Shown one piece after another: positions 25,096 through 33,662 of a stretch of 39,636 nt of DNA; position 1 is the stretch's first letter, and the number at the start of each line of letters is the position of its first letter. The DNA is taken from the NCBI RefSeq assembly GCF_004793545.1, contig NZ_SRYA01000045.1:1-39636 (forward strand), given 5' to 3'. The notes beneath the pieces are model-generated. The model made no database searches. It saw only the letters and a program-made list of their open reading frames with translations, and was not told the DNA's origin. A program made the position numbers and the translations under genes. This DNA is from Petralouisia muris (lineage in GTDB: Bacteria; Bacillota; Clostridia; Lachnospirales; Lachnospiraceae).

Positions 25096-26295
25096 TTATC
25101 CCTCCATTTCCGACAAGGTTTCTTTCACAGGCTTTTTCATATATGGAAAAATAGCTATCCCAGTCAATATTACAACACCAGCCAGTCCGATACATAAAAC
25201 TCCTGACTGCCAGCTAAATGATAATTCCAATGCTATGCTGTTCCCCTGCATGATGGCAAGACTATTGCTAATCCGTGGTAATAAGAGCTTTGTTGCAATT
25301 CCCGCTCCCACGAATGCGACAAAATACAATATCATCTCTTCCAAAATCATTTGAGATAATATATTTCCTTTTGCTATACCCAGACTGATCAGAACAGCAA
25401 TCTCCGTTTTCCGGCTGCGCATCCACATGGCAAGCAAAAGTCCTGTTATCAGACTGCCGGAAGTTACCGTCAGGGCGAAAATCAAAAACGTAATTCTGCC
25501 TGTCTGTCCGATCATCATTTTTAATTTTTGGAATGTATTATCTGTTATCCCAATCGCAGCCCTGTCCTGATACATTCTTTCCAGCACTTCCTTTGTATCC
25601 GTGAGCTGCTCAGGATCATTTACATACACTGCCACATTTAAAAAGCAAGTCCTGCCGGACAGCCTGTTCACAAAATCTGCCGTTCCATAAATCTGGTTTT
25701 CAATGCGGTTCACTGTCCGCACATTTTCGGTCTGGCTCCGTTCCATCCCCGACAGGAACAATCCGGCAACGACCGCTTCCTGCTCCCTTCCATCCACCGT
25801 TTCAAACACAATTTTATCGCCTAACTGAATTCCATTATCTTCTGCCAGAAACTGATTCACTACAATATCTTCACTTCCCTGTGGATAATTCCCCTCTGTA
25901 ATCCGATAAACTTTATCCGCAAATGGGCTGTCTTTCTCCAGTTCATCGTACCCGTGAACGGTAAATGTATTTTCAGAACCTTCACTGCCTGCAACCGGGA
26001 TACAGGTTGTAGAACCAACCTGCATCTCCGATATCCGGTTGAGCCAGTTTACATTGGGTTCCTCTTCAATTGCCTGCATATCTGTTTCTTCAAAAGGGTG
26101 ATCCGCCTCCATGCTCTCCAATATTATTTTGCTCTCTGCATTCTTCCGAAGTTCTTCTGCCAGCCCTAAAGATACTTTCCGTATTCCCAATGTGCCTAAA
26201 ACCATGCTGTTAATGACCAGAAACAGCAACAGCAATAATACAGACTTCATCTTTTTTCTCCGGATATAGCAGAGCGCTCTTTCCAAACAACCCAT
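25096..26295 (-). CDS. FtsX-like ABC permease (399 aa)
   Basis: A 399-residue sister permease: N-terminal helix (SVLLLLLFLVINSMVLGTLG), extracytoplasmic domain (about 40-250) and three C-terminal helices (ITFLIFALTVTSGSLITGLLLAMWM, EMILYFVAFVGAGIATKLLL, SGVLCIGLAGVVILTGIAIFPYM). The VLISLGIAKGNILSQM segment is the cytoplasmic coupling loop. ATG at 26295 follows AGGAGGTCAGG, 9 nt after the lipoprotein stop. Two different FtsX permeases plus one ATPase and a lipoprotein recall envelope-stress or peptide-resistance pumps controlled by a dedicated two-component system. Confidence 0.88.
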   Translation of the reverse strand: MGCLERALCYIRRKKMKSVLLLLLFLVINSMVLGTLGIRKVSLGLAEELRKNAESKIILESMEADHPFEETDMQAIEEEPNVNWLNRISEMQVGSTTCIPVAGSEGSENTFTVHGYDELEKDSPFADKVYRITEGNYPQGSEDIVVNQFLAEDNGIQLGDKIVFETVDGREQEAVVAGLFLSGMERSQTENVRTVNRIENQIYGTADFVNRLSGRTCFLNVAVYVNDPEQLTDTKEVLERMYQDRAAIGITDNTFQKLKMMIGQTGRITFLIFALTVTSGSLITGLLLAMWMRSRKTEIAVLISLGIAKGNILSQMILEEMILYFVAFVGAGIATKLLLPRISNSLAIMQGNSIALELSFSWQSGVLCIGLAGVVILTGIAIFPYMKKPVKETLSEMEG

Positions 26296-26304
26296 CCTGA
26301 CCTC

Positions 26305-26904
26305 CTACTGCCACCTTATGATAACAACCTTGTCAGCAATCCATTGTTTATCATCCTGACTGGTGCCGAATATATTCACATCCGTTTCTTTCTTGATACT
26401 GTTTTTGTCAGTGTCCTCTCTCGAAATTTCTGTCTGCGATCCCATGCTGAAATATATAACCTGAAAAATAACATCATCCGCATAAGTTATATGAATGTTC
26501 GTTTCTTCCGATTCATATCCCGGAGCTGCAATACCTCCCTCCATTGAGCCATCCTCATTTATGATCAGTGTCCGAGGTGTTATGGTGCATCCCGCATCTG
26601 AAAAATCAACAACTCGCCCGCTTAGATTTGCCCCGTCATAAAATACACCTTCTTCGTGATTATCTGCAATCTCGCCGCTGTTTTTCGCATCAGTGTTATT
26701 CATATCTTCCTGACCGCCCTCTGCCTCATTGCTGCTGTTTTTTCCATCCGCCGCAATTTCCTCGTTATAGCCGCTCTCATTTGTCATATGCACATCTGAC
26801 GGCTCCGGCTGCTCATTTTCTTTTCCTGCACATCCCGCCATGCCCATACACAAAACCACGGACAAACAAAGAACTCCTGCAGCTTTCAACATCTTTTTTC
26901 TCAT
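26305..26904 (-). CDS. secreted lipoprotein of the ABC operon
   Basis: A 199-residue protein with a lipoprotein signal: basic MRKKMLKA, hydrophobic core GVLCLSVVLCMGM, and the lipidation Cys in MAGC (about 25). A long Asn/Glu/Ser-rich linker follows, then a beta-rich domain (GRVVDFSDAGCTITPRTLIINEDG, IHITYADDVIFQVIYFSMG). It begins the operon and has AAAAGAGGTATGGAAG before ATG at 26904. Lipoproteins in such operons usually bind the substrate or assist the permeases. The family is not recognised beyond that. Confidence 0.8.
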   Translation of the reverse strand: MRKKMLKAAGVLCLSVVLCMGMAGCAGKENEQPEPSDVHMTNESGYNEEIAADGKNSSNEAEGGQEDMNNTDAKNSGEIADNHEEGVFYDGANLSGRVVDFSDAGCTITPRTLIINEDGSMEGGIAAPGYESEETNIHITYADDVIFQVIYFSMGSQTEISREDTDKNSIKKETDVNIFGTSQDDKQWIADKVVIIRWQ

Positions 26905-26969
26905 CTTCCATACCTCTTTTCTTTTTATTTGGCTTTTTGCCTGTTCTATGTTTCATTGAACATATTCAA

Positions 26970-27061
26970 AGAATAACATCCGGCCATCCTAAAAATCTCC
27001 TATTTCATCACCCAATATTAAGTATTTTTTAGAAGATTTTTAGGAATTGTTTTGCTATACT
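26970..27061. promoter_or_regulatory. divergent promoters with mirrored response-regulator boxes
   Basis: CCTAAAAATCT (26988-26998) and AGATTTTTAGG (27034-27044) are perfect 11-bp inverted copies. Each has a second half-box 11 bp away (TTTTTAG at 27026-27032 on the right, ATAGG on the left). Each lies 11-12 nt upstream of a -10-like hexamer: TATACT at 27056-27061 (plus) and TATTCT at 26975-26970 (minus). OmpR-type regulators bind 11-bp-period direct repeats at this spacing. It probably controls both the lipoprotein/ABC operon and the regulator's own operon. Confidence 0.7.
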
Positions 27062-27093
27062 TAGTATAGGAATCTGACGGATTGGAGGCCGCT

Positions 27094-27789
27094 ATGAAAA
27101 TTCTATTATTAGAAGATGACAAATACCTGTGTGGCAATATAAAACAGCAGCTTACAAAAGAGGGATATATCGTGGATGCCTGCAATGACGGAGAGGAAGG
27201 TTTTCTACTTGCCTTAGACCAGGGAAACAGTTATGACCTGGCTGTTATTGACCGTATGCTCCCCGTTATAGACGGCCTTGCCATCATAAAAGCAATGCGG
27301 AATAAGAAAATACAGATTCCCGTTATTATCATTACCGGGATGTCCGAATTACAGGATAAAATTGAAGGGTTAGACAATGGTGCTGATGATTACCTTACAA
27401 AACCCTTTCACATCAGCGAATTATCTGCACGAATCAGGGCATTGACCCGCAGGCCGGCTATTATGGCCAGGCAAAACTGTCTTACTTACCATGATCTTTC
27501 CCTTGACATTTCAAAAAGACAGCTTGAATGCAGAAACAATCATTTGGTACTGACACCGACAGAATTCCATTTAATGGGTATCTTTCTTGAAAAGCCGGAG
27601 ATCGTGCTTACGAGGGAGCAACTTATACAAAAGGTTTGGGAAACGGATGCAGACGTGGAATCAAAGAATCTGGATAACTACATCTATTTTTTACGAAAAC
27701 GCCTCCGCACTGTCGGAAGTGAATGTGTCCTGGCCTCTATCTACGGCTCCGGATTTATATTGGAGGTAAAGCATGGTACAAAGCCTTAA
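27094..27789 (+). CDS. OmpR-family response regulator
   Basis: A 231-residue regulator: receiver with EDD (7-9), phospho-Asp 53 in VIDRMLP, Thr in IIITG and Lys 103 in YLTKPF. A winged-helix domain follows (LVLTPTEFHLMGIFLEKPEIVLTREQL, DNYIYFLRKRL, YGSGFIL). It partners with the kinase that starts 17 nt inside its 3' end. ATG at 27094 follows GGAGGCCGCT. The divergent mirrored boxes upstream are its likely targets. Confidence 0.92.
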   Translation: MKILLLEDDKYLCGNIKQQLTKEGYIVDACNDGEEGFLLALDQGNSYDLAVIDRMLPVIDGLAIIKAMRNKKIQIPVIIITGMSELQDKIEGLDNGADDYLTKPFHISELSARIRALTRRPAIMARQNCLTYHDLSLDISKRQLECRNNHLVLTPTEFHLMGIFLEKPEIVLTREQLIQKVWETDADVESKNLDNYIYFLRKRLRTVGSECVLASIYGSGFILEVKHGTKP

Positions 27790-29083
27790 AAGAAATCTTT
27801 ATTTTTTGATGGTTGGCTCCCTCATGTTCATCTTTTCTATCGTATTCTGCCTGATGGTCCATGAAAATATAAAGGCAAAGAGGAATTCGGAACTGGCTTA
27901 CTTTAACAGGATGACAACCACCCTTGTCCTACAATTAGAGCATGAATCTGATTATCAAACATGTTTAAACCTTTATGAAGAAAGGCGTGATATGTATTTT
28001 CAGCTTTCTTCTGATACCGGGCGTTCTCTTTACCAAAGTGAATATTTAGGAGACAACACTGATATTATTGATACCTTTTTAACTACATTGCTTGGTACGG
28101 AGGGCGATTTTACCTTTAGTCCATCCAGCTTGAAAGATTATTATTACAGCAGGCAGAGCGGAGCTTATACCATCGAAGCGTTAAACGGAAAAAAGTATTA
28201 TTGTGTAAACTGTCTGGTTGTCACAGATTATGGCAGCATATATACAGTTACCGCAATAAAAGAAAAATCCAGCTTTGCCACATTGTTAAAACCGAAATCC
28301 GGATATTATTTCTGTATATGGTGCGGCGTCCTCGTTTCTATTATCTGCCTTTCCAAAATACTGATCAGAAAGGCTGTAAAACCCACCGAAAAAGCCATGC
28401 AGAGCCAGAAAGACTTTATCGCTGCCGTTTCCCATGAATGCAAAGCCCCATTGGCAGCGATCCTTTCCTCCGCTGAAATGATTGAATCTGTACCGAATAT
28501 TCCAGATACTGTTACGGATCATGTACGGGTGATTGATGCAGAGGTATCACGAATGTCCCGGCTTATCCGTGATCTGCTCCTGCTCTCATCCATTGATGCC
28601 GGAAACTGGTCTTTCCACATGGATGAGGTCAATGTTGACACGTTATTGATAAACCTATATACAAAATTTGAACGTATCTGTAGAAAAAAGGATATACAAT
28701 TACAGCTTAATATACCAGATGAATGCTGTCCGCCGCTTTATTCCGATGCAGACCGGTTAGACCAAATTATCAGTATTTTTCTTGATAATGCGGTTTCATA
28801 CTCACCGCCCGAATCTGAAATTTCATTAAACGCATCTGTAAGAAAAAATGAATTGATATTTACCATCATAGATCATGGAATCGGAATCAGCGAAAAAGAG
28901 AAACCATTTATCTTTGATCGTTTCTATCAAAGTGACAAATCCCGTACCCAAAGGGAGCATTTTGGACTCGGACTTAGCATCGCAAATGATTTAGTCCATA
29001 AACTGGAAGGAAAAATTAAACTGTTTGATACGCCTGGAGGAGGATGCACTTTCAAAATATTTCTTCCCTTAAAACAGCAATAG
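27773..29083 (+). CDS. sensor histidine kinase of the ABC operon
   Basis: A 436-residue kinase with two membrane helices (about 11-31, FLMVGSLMFIFSIVFCLMV; about 178-198, YYFCIWCGVLVSIICLSKIL) around an extracytoplasmic loop. The dimerisation/phosphoacceptor domain has His 221 in AAVSHECKAPLAA, followed by the ATPase with N-box IFLDNAVSYSP (Asn 339), DHGIGIS and FGLGLSIANDLV. It follows GGAGGTAAAGC and overlaps the regulator by 17 nt. The sizeable sensor loop suggests an external or membrane signal, perhaps an antimicrobial peptide, by analogy with ABC-linked systems. Confidence 0.9.
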   Translation: MVQSLKRNLYFLMVGSLMFIFSIVFCLMVHENIKAKRNSELAYFNRMTTTLVLQLEHESDYQTCLNLYEERRDMYFQLSSDTGRSLYQSEYLGDNTDIIDTFLTTLLGTEGDFTFSPSSLKDYYYSRQSGAYTIEALNGKKYYCVNCLVVTDYGSIYTVTAIKEKSSFATLLKPKSGYYFCIWCGVLVSIICLSKILIRKAVKPTEKAMQSQKDFIAAVSHECKAPLAAILSSAEMIESVPNIPDTVTDHVRVIDAEVSRMSRLIRDLLLLSSIDAGNWSFHMDEVNVDTLLINLYTKFERICRKKDIQLQLNIPDECCPPLYSDADRLDQIISIFLDNAVSYSPPESEISLNASVRKNELIFTIIDHGIGISEKEKPFIFDRFYQSDKSRTQREHFGLGLSIANDLVHKLEGKIKLFDTPGGGCTFKIFLPLKQQ

Positions 29084-29121
29084 ATGGCATGGAACTACTA
29101 TTCTCCAAAAATAAGAAGTAC

Positions 29122-29160
29122 AAAATGAAAAGGGAGCCAGTACTGCTCCCTTTTCATTTT
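29122..29160. terminator. bidirectional terminator
   Basis: AAAATGAAAAGGGAGC (29122-29137) pairs perfectly over 16 bp with 29145-29160 around a 7-nt loop. T/A-runs on both sides let it serve the kinase gene (plus) and the PEBP gene (minus). Confidence 0.9.
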
Positions 29161-29189
29161 TACGCTCTCGCCCTTAATGTGCCAGCTAT

Positions 29190-29693
29190 TTAATTTTCAT
29201 ATATCCCTTTCAGCGTAAACTGGTCTAAGATATGCCCGTCCATTTCCCGGTGAAGTTCATTCAGCAGAAATCCCTTTTCCAACTCCAGCATCTTATCCAA
29301 GGCATACACATGAAGTTCATATACGTGCGGCTTATCGGGCGGCGTCATCCCGCCGTAATAACAGGAAAGCTCCGTGGACTGCTCTCCGCCCTGTATGCTC
29401 GTCCAGCTATTCCTTCCCTGCACAAAGTCATCCGCCGTCTGGCTCTCATTCTCTTTGATCTCAAAACGGGTAATATTTGCCGCCAGCCAGTGTATCCATG
29501 CGAATCCCCCTGTCACCGGGTATGCGTCCTTGTCCTCCAAAACAATGGCAATCGACACCGTTTCCTGCGGCGCACCTTCCACCTTAAAGGGTAAAGAATA
29601 AGTAGGGATGCCGTTTTCATTGAACTGCGTCCCATGCCCGCCATATTGGGGCTGGATTACTCCGTTTATAATGCCGCTGCTTGTAACATTCAT
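29190..29693 (-). CDS. YbhB/YbcL-type PEBP protein
   Basis: A 167-residue phosphatidylethanolamine-binding-like protein: VSIAIVLEDKDAYPVTGGFAWIHWLAANI is the ligand-pocket signature (D-x-D, then W-I-H-W), followed by CYYGGMTPPDKPHVYELHVYALD, the second conserved block. Bacterial members bind small anionic ligands and their role is unclear. ATG at 29693 follows TTGGAGGATATCAAAG; a 23-residue extension was rejected. It lies 82 nt downstream of the HxlR regulator, a common pairing, so the regulator probably controls it. Confidence 0.88.
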   Translation of the reverse strand: MNVTSSGIINGVIQPQYGGHGTQFNENGIPTYSLPFKVEGAPQETVSIAIVLEDKDAYPVTGGFAWIHWLAANITRFEIKENESQTADDFVQGRNSWTSIQGGEQSTELSCYYGGMTPPDKPHVYELHVYALDKMLELEKGFLLNELHREMDGHILDQFTLKGIYEN

Positions 29694-29775
29694 CTTTGAT
29701 ATCCTCCAATTCGATTTATGATGATATTTTAAGCGGCGGTTTCCGGACAGTAAATTACCCACTTTTTCGTGGGTA

Positions 29776-30141
29776 CTAATCCGGAACTACTCCCTTTTCC
29801 TCCAGAATATGCCCCATGCCGTTTGCTTTCAGATAATCAATCCCTATATGCTGCATGATCCTTAATGCCTCCAGTATCTCCCTTCCCATACCATCCGTTA
29901 AGGAATATTCCACATGGAGCGGGTACCCCTCATAGGACTTTTTTTCCACAAATCCGTAATCCATCAGTTCCTTTAACTGCTCCAACAACATTTTCTGTGT
30001 AATGCCGTCTATATCCCGCTCCAGCTTCGCCAGGGATGTTGCCCCTAAACGCAGCCGCCATAAGATGATCGGTTTCCATTTCCCTTTGATCATGTCATGC
30101 ACCAGTTCCAAAGGGCAGGTATATTCTGTCCTCATTTTCAT
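29776..30141 (-). CDS. HxlR-family transcriptional regulator
   Basis: A 121-residue winged-helix regulator. CPLELVHDMIKGKWKPIILWRLRLGATSLAKLERDIDGITQKMLLEQLKEL is the HxlR core, with the reactive-type Cys 8 that in some members senses electrophiles (compare HypR, QorR), and the wing YEGYPLHVEYSLTDGMG follows. ATG at 30141 follows AAAGGGGCATCGTCT; a longer form with 34 extra residues has no ribosome site. It lies 82 nt upstream of the PEBP gene on the same strand. HxlR proteins often respond to aldehydes or oxidative stress, which is inference here. Confidence 0.88.
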   Translation of the reverse strand: MKMRTEYTCPLELVHDMIKGKWKPIILWRLRLGATSLAKLERDIDGITQKMLLEQLKELMDYGFVEKKSYEGYPLHVEYSLTDGMGREILEALRIMQHIGIDYLKANGMGHILEEKGVVPD

Positions 30142-30358
30142 AGACGATGCCCCTTTCCGTTTCCTATTACTTCGACAGAAAACCGTTCCCGCTAAAGCAA
30201 AAGCATCCACTGAATTATACCATAAATATTTTCTGTTTTTCACCCAATGTCACGAAACGACTATTTTTCGGGAGTGGAAAGCAAAAAAGAGCCATTGACA
30301 GTCCTTGCCCTCCTGCTAACATTTTTCAATTTTTCTGTATACTAACAGGTAAAACCCC

Positions 30359-30569
30359 ATACTATCACGGAAACTCATATACAAACACGAAAACTCCGAG
30401 CGGTTTCCGTGTTTGTATCATATACCCCGTTTTCCGACAGCATTTTCCGTCAAACTGATACCCTTTTCCGCAAAAACCAACAATATCCTACCCCTTTTTA
30501 CCTTTCCGCTTTATACTATCACGGAAACCCCTGACTTTTGCGTGATAGTATACTTTTGCCTGATAGTAC
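30359..30569. repeat. repeat-rich region beside the serine recombinase, candidate att or control site
   Basis: ATACTATCACGGAAAC occurs at 30359-30374 and again at 30513-30528. The second copy forms an 11-bp perfect inverted repeat with CGTGATAGTAT at 30541-30551. A long hairpin spans 30378-30420 (ACAAACACG ... CGTGTTTGT). ACTTTTGCSTGATAGTA is tandem at 30535-30551 and 30552-30568, and a near copy (18 of 19 nt) lies inside the recombinase gene at 30690-30708. Clusters of dyads next to a large serine recombinase suggest an attachment or control region. Confidence 0.55.
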
Positions 30570-30603
30570 GATATTTTCCCTAATCGCCATCCTATCAGCG
30601 GCA

Positions 30604-32538
30604 TCAAAAAACACAAAAATAGGGGTCCACCACACACCGTGATGAACCCCACCAAGCCTTAAAACCCTTGATTTTAAGCCATTCTTCAATACTTTTGCCT
30701 GTTAGTACCAAAAATCCTATGGCATTATTTCTGAATAGCCGCCTGTGCAGAACGTAACTTTGATAGGCGTTTTTTGCTGTCACACTTATGTTGCTGTAAT
30801 CCATGCTTAAGACATATGTACGAGGACTTTCGTCCTCATCTTCGTTCCCCTCCTCAATAGTTGCATTGGCATGATTTTTTCTGCCCTCAACTTTGCAAAC
30901 AAGTGATTGCGTTTCATTCGGCAGGAAATTCAAATCCCAACGATACCTGCAATTATCTACGGGAATAATTTGTGAAACAAATTTATCAATTATGCTGTCA
31001 TCAAGTTTGGGTTTGGAAAAGTCTAACACTTCCCCAAGTACAGCTCCTATTTTCCCTATGTCAAATTCCATGCCACCCTCGCAATCAGATTGCTCACTCA
31101 TCCGTGACTTTTCTTCCATATATTTATTAAGTTCCGCTTCGGTCGTATCTTTCAGCGACTTAAATTCTTCTTTGGTAATTTCCCCATCAGCCCTCATGCT
31201 GATAAGATTATCAATCTTATTTTTTAGCCTTGCTATTTTTCCCTCTAACGCCGAAGCTGCGGCTTGATTGTTCTTGGTATCTGATTGATAATGTTCATTC
31301 AAGAGCCTATAAACCTCTAAGATTGCATTCTTACGTTCTTGCTCTGACCAGATGCCCTCGAAAATCTTCTTAGCCATAATTTCCAATTTCCAATCACCGA
31401 CCATACGGATGTCACAATAGCCCTCTGTATCAAGACCATTCTTCTCTCGGAAAGCCTTGCTGCCATTATTGACTTGATTATAGCACTGATACCCGAAAAC
31501 TTCATCTCCCCTCTTATTAGTTCTCCACTTGTTTTTTCGGAATGTTGAACCACAACTGCAACGTAACTTTCTAAGCCATACATCTTGTGTAGATTTCTTT
31601 CCATATGTTCTCTCACCTTTGTTTACTATCATTTTTGTTGTCCGTGCCTTGCGTATTTCGCTGCACTTATTCCAAACTTCCTCTGAAACAATCGGCTCAA
31701 AATCCCCCTTGACATACATATATGTTTCTTCATCAAGATTCTTTATCCGCTTCTGTTCCAGATAATTATTGCTGAACGATTTCAGATAACAATTATATCC
31801 TTTATATGTGGCGTTATGCAGGATGCGTCCGATTTTTGATGCAGACCAGCTCACCTGCCCATGCCCATCCTTTCTCCCAAGACGACAGAGTTCTTTTGCA
31901 ATTTTGGTCTGCCCTGCGCCTTGTAAATACAAATCAAAAATCATTCTTACTGTTTCTGCCTGTTCCTCATTTATTACATAAGTGCTTCCTACACGGTCAT
32001 AACCAATGATATTTCCATTTCCATATAAAACACCATTTTCACGGCTGATTTTCTGCCCCGCCCGAACACGTTCAGAAACTTTACGGCTTTCCTCTTGTGC
32101 TAATGTTGCCATTATCGTAAGTCTAAGTTCTCCGTCCCCATCCATTGTCCAAATGTTATCTTCCACAAAATAGACTTCAATTCCAAGATTTTTCAACTCC
32201 CTTGTTGTTACCAGAGTATCAACCGTGTTTCTTGCAAAACGGCAGACTTCACGAGTTACAATTAGGTCAAACTTTCCTGCCCTTGCATCTTCAAGCATCC
32301 TTAAAAATGCGGGACGTTTTTTCGCTTGTGTCCCTGTTATTCCCTCGTCGATATATTTTTGAAGGACATTCCAGTTACTGTGCCGTTCCGTCTGGTCATC
32401 GTACCACTGTAATTGATTTTCAAGAGCTGCAAGTTGAGCTTCATGCTCTGTTGAAACTCGCCCATAATATACAACCGTCCGCTCTCTGTTCTTATCTAAA
32501 AAAATATAAGGATTATGCCTAGCTGCTATATTTTGCAT
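30604..32538 (-). CDS. large serine recombinase (TnpX-like)
   Basis: A 644-residue recombinase. The N-terminal resolvase domain has the catalytic Ser 29 in YYGRVSTEHEAQ and the conserved Arg pair in REVCRFARN. A recombinase domain follows (GYNCYLKSFSNN near 260), then a zinc ribbon (CSCGSTF, then YQCYN), a coiled coil (IARLKNKIDNLISMRADGEI) and a C-terminal tail. Such proteins excise and integrate Tn4451-like transposons and ICEs. ATG at 32538 follows AAGGAGGAATTCATT. The 3' end contains a near copy of the repeat in the gene-free region beyond it. Confidence 0.92.
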   Translation of the reverse strand: MQNIAARHNPYIFLDKNRERTVVYYGRVSTEHEAQLAALENQLQWYDDQTERHSNWNVLQKYIDEGITGTQAKKRPAFLRMLEDARAGKFDLIVTREVCRFARNTVDTLVTTRELKNLGIEVYFVEDNIWTMDGDGELRLTIMATLAQEESRKVSERVRAGQKISRENGVLYGNGNIIGYDRVGSTYVINEEQAETVRMIFDLYLQGAGQTKIAKELCRLGRKDGHGQVSWSASKIGRILHNATYKGYNCYLKSFSNNYLEQKRIKNLDEETYMYVKGDFEPIVSEEVWNKCSEIRKARTTKMIVNKGERTYGKKSTQDVWLRKLRCSCGSTFRKNKWRTNKRGDEVFGYQCYNQVNNGSKAFREKNGLDTEGYCDIRMVGDWKLEIMAKKIFEGIWSEQERKNAILEVYRLLNEHYQSDTKNNQAAASALEGKIARLKNKIDNLISMRADGEITKEEFKSLKDTTEAELNKYMEEKSRMSEQSDCEGGMEFDIGKIGAVLGEVLDFSKPKLDDSIIDKFVSQIIPVDNCRYRWDLNFLPNETQSLVCKVEGRKNHANATIEEGNEDEDESPRTYVLSMDYSNISVTAKNAYQSYVLHRRLFRNNAIGFLVLTGKSIEEWLKIKGFKAWWGSSRCVVDPYFCVF

Positions 32539-32581
32539 AATGAATTCCTCCTTGCTTTGTTTTTTATAATCGTACTAAAAA

Positions 32582-32719
32582 TCAAGCCGCTTGTGAAATG
32601 TGCAAATTGTAGTGCTTGTAGACATTTATATATGTTTCTTTGTTTACAAGCCCTTTTTCAAAGAGAAGCTCAATTAATATGGCAGCAACATACTCTTTAT
32701 CAATCTCAATTTTATCCAT
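32582..32719 (-). CDS. small SHOCT-like ICE protein (45 aa)
   Basis: A 45-residue protein, [19 protein letters not shown] then [19 protein letters not shown], resembling the SHOCT short C-terminal helical module (L-x-x-x-G-x-I/V-x-x-x-x-Y). It sits between the MazF-like gene and the recombinase, where similar small genes recur in Clostridia ICEs. ATG at 32719 follows AAAGGAGGACATCGGA and overlaps the MazF stop by 8 nt. It may tune recombinase expression or activity, but that is inferred from position. Confidence 0.65.
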   Translation of the reverse strand: MDKIEIDKEYVAAILIELLFEKGLVNKETYINVYKHYNLHISQAA

Positions 32720-33080
32720 TCCGATGTCCTCCTTTAATGGAAACGCTGATGGCAAGAGCCTTGTCAACTCTTGCCATCGCTTCAGCGGGCATCATGCCCA
32801 TATACTGTTTTAATCTTTTTTTATCTATTGTACGAATTTGTTCAAGCAAAACAATAGATTCTCTGTCAAGTCCCTCAAAGTTCTTTACTTCGGTGTGTGT
32901 CGGCAATTTTGCCTTTGTCTGTGTCCTGCCCGTGATAGCGGCAATGATGACTGTCGGGCTGTGCCTGTTGCCTATATTATTGGAAATGATAAGTACGGGT
33001 CGTGTGCCGCCCTGCTCCGAACCGACAACGGGATTAAGCTCTGCGTAGTAGATGTCGCCACGCCTGATTGTTTTTTCCAT
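32712..33080 (-). CDS. MazF/PemK-family ribonuclease toxin
   Basis: A 122-residue MazF-like protein: [31 protein letters not shown] (beta strands and the catalytic Arg-containing GGTRPV), then [19 protein letters not shown] and [20 protein letters not shown]. The family cuts mRNA as the toxin of type II systems. No MazE-like antitoxin precedes it. Here it is linked to a SHOCT-like gene and a recombinase, a combination common on ICEs, where the protein may act as a regulator or stabiliser. ATG at 33080 follows GGAGG at 10 nt. Confidence 0.8.
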   Translation of the reverse strand: MEKTIRRGDIYYAELNPVVGSEQGGTRPVLIISNNIGNRHSPTVIIAAITGRTQTKAKLPTHTEVKNFEGLDRESIVLLEQIRTIDKKRLKQYMGMMPAEAMARVDKALAISVSIKGGHRNG

Positions 33081-33662
33081 ATTTTTTATAACCTCCATCT
33101 GGATTTAGGCAGGAATACCCTGCCTATGTAACAGCCAAATGCAAGGGAGTATTTAAGGTCGGGAGAGCATAAAACAAGCCCTGTTCCAATAGACCGCCCT
33201 GCATCTGGCTTTATGATAAAAGGCATTTTCTATTTGTCCCCGACATCCCGAAAATGCTGATGCGTGATTACGCAAGGGAAATCACCAAACGGTCAGCAGC
33301 GAACTGACGCCACGGGAGTTGCACCCCAACTGTCGGTCTGACAGAGCCGCCCCCATTGCCTGCGGCGGATTGGTTACCGCTCGGACTGTGGCTGGACGGG
33401 AGTATCATTGTCCTCTTTGTGGGTCTTGGCGAAATCGGGAGCTGCCCGATATTTTCAGTCGATATTTTCCGCTTGCCGTCTTTCGGCGGGTCATGGCGTA
33501 CCGCTGCACACGCTTACGCTTATTACAGCCACAAAGAGAATGTATTTGGTGAATGGATATTCGGTTGTCAAAGAGCCATCCCGTTTCCGATATAAAAGAA
33601 AACTGGGCAAGAGATTTTTGCCCTCTCACCCAGTAGCCGATGGGAGAGTGCGATTTTGGACA
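33081..33662. other. gene-free ICE segment with possible oriT or lost-gene remnants
   Basis: About 580 bases without a convincing gene. A plus-strand open stretch near 33220-33306 reads KRHFLFVPDIPKMLMRDYA and ends at TGA, possibly a gene remnant. The rest is GC-mixed with short dyads. On its right a minus-strand terminator (GGGCAA 33605-33610, TTGCCC 33618-33623, then TTTTCTTTT) closes the sigma-like gene. In related ICEs the relaxase and transfer origin lie at this place. The relaxase itself is absent here. Confidence 0.4.
33605..33623 (-). terminator. terminator of the sigma-like gene
   Basis: On the minus strand GGGCAA pairs with TTGCCC across a 7-nt loop, inside a longer ACTGGG/CCCAGT stem, and is followed by TTTTCTTTT. 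It lies 40 nt beyond the stop at 33663. Confidence 0.65.

Noticed and set aside
30359-30569. Possible CRISPR array
   Set aside because: The repeats are few, unevenly spaced and of mixed orientation, and no cas gene is present.
33319-33595. Short plus-strand frames in the gene-free ICE stretch
   Set aside because: They lack ribosome sites and recognisable sequence; more likely a non-coding or degenerate region.
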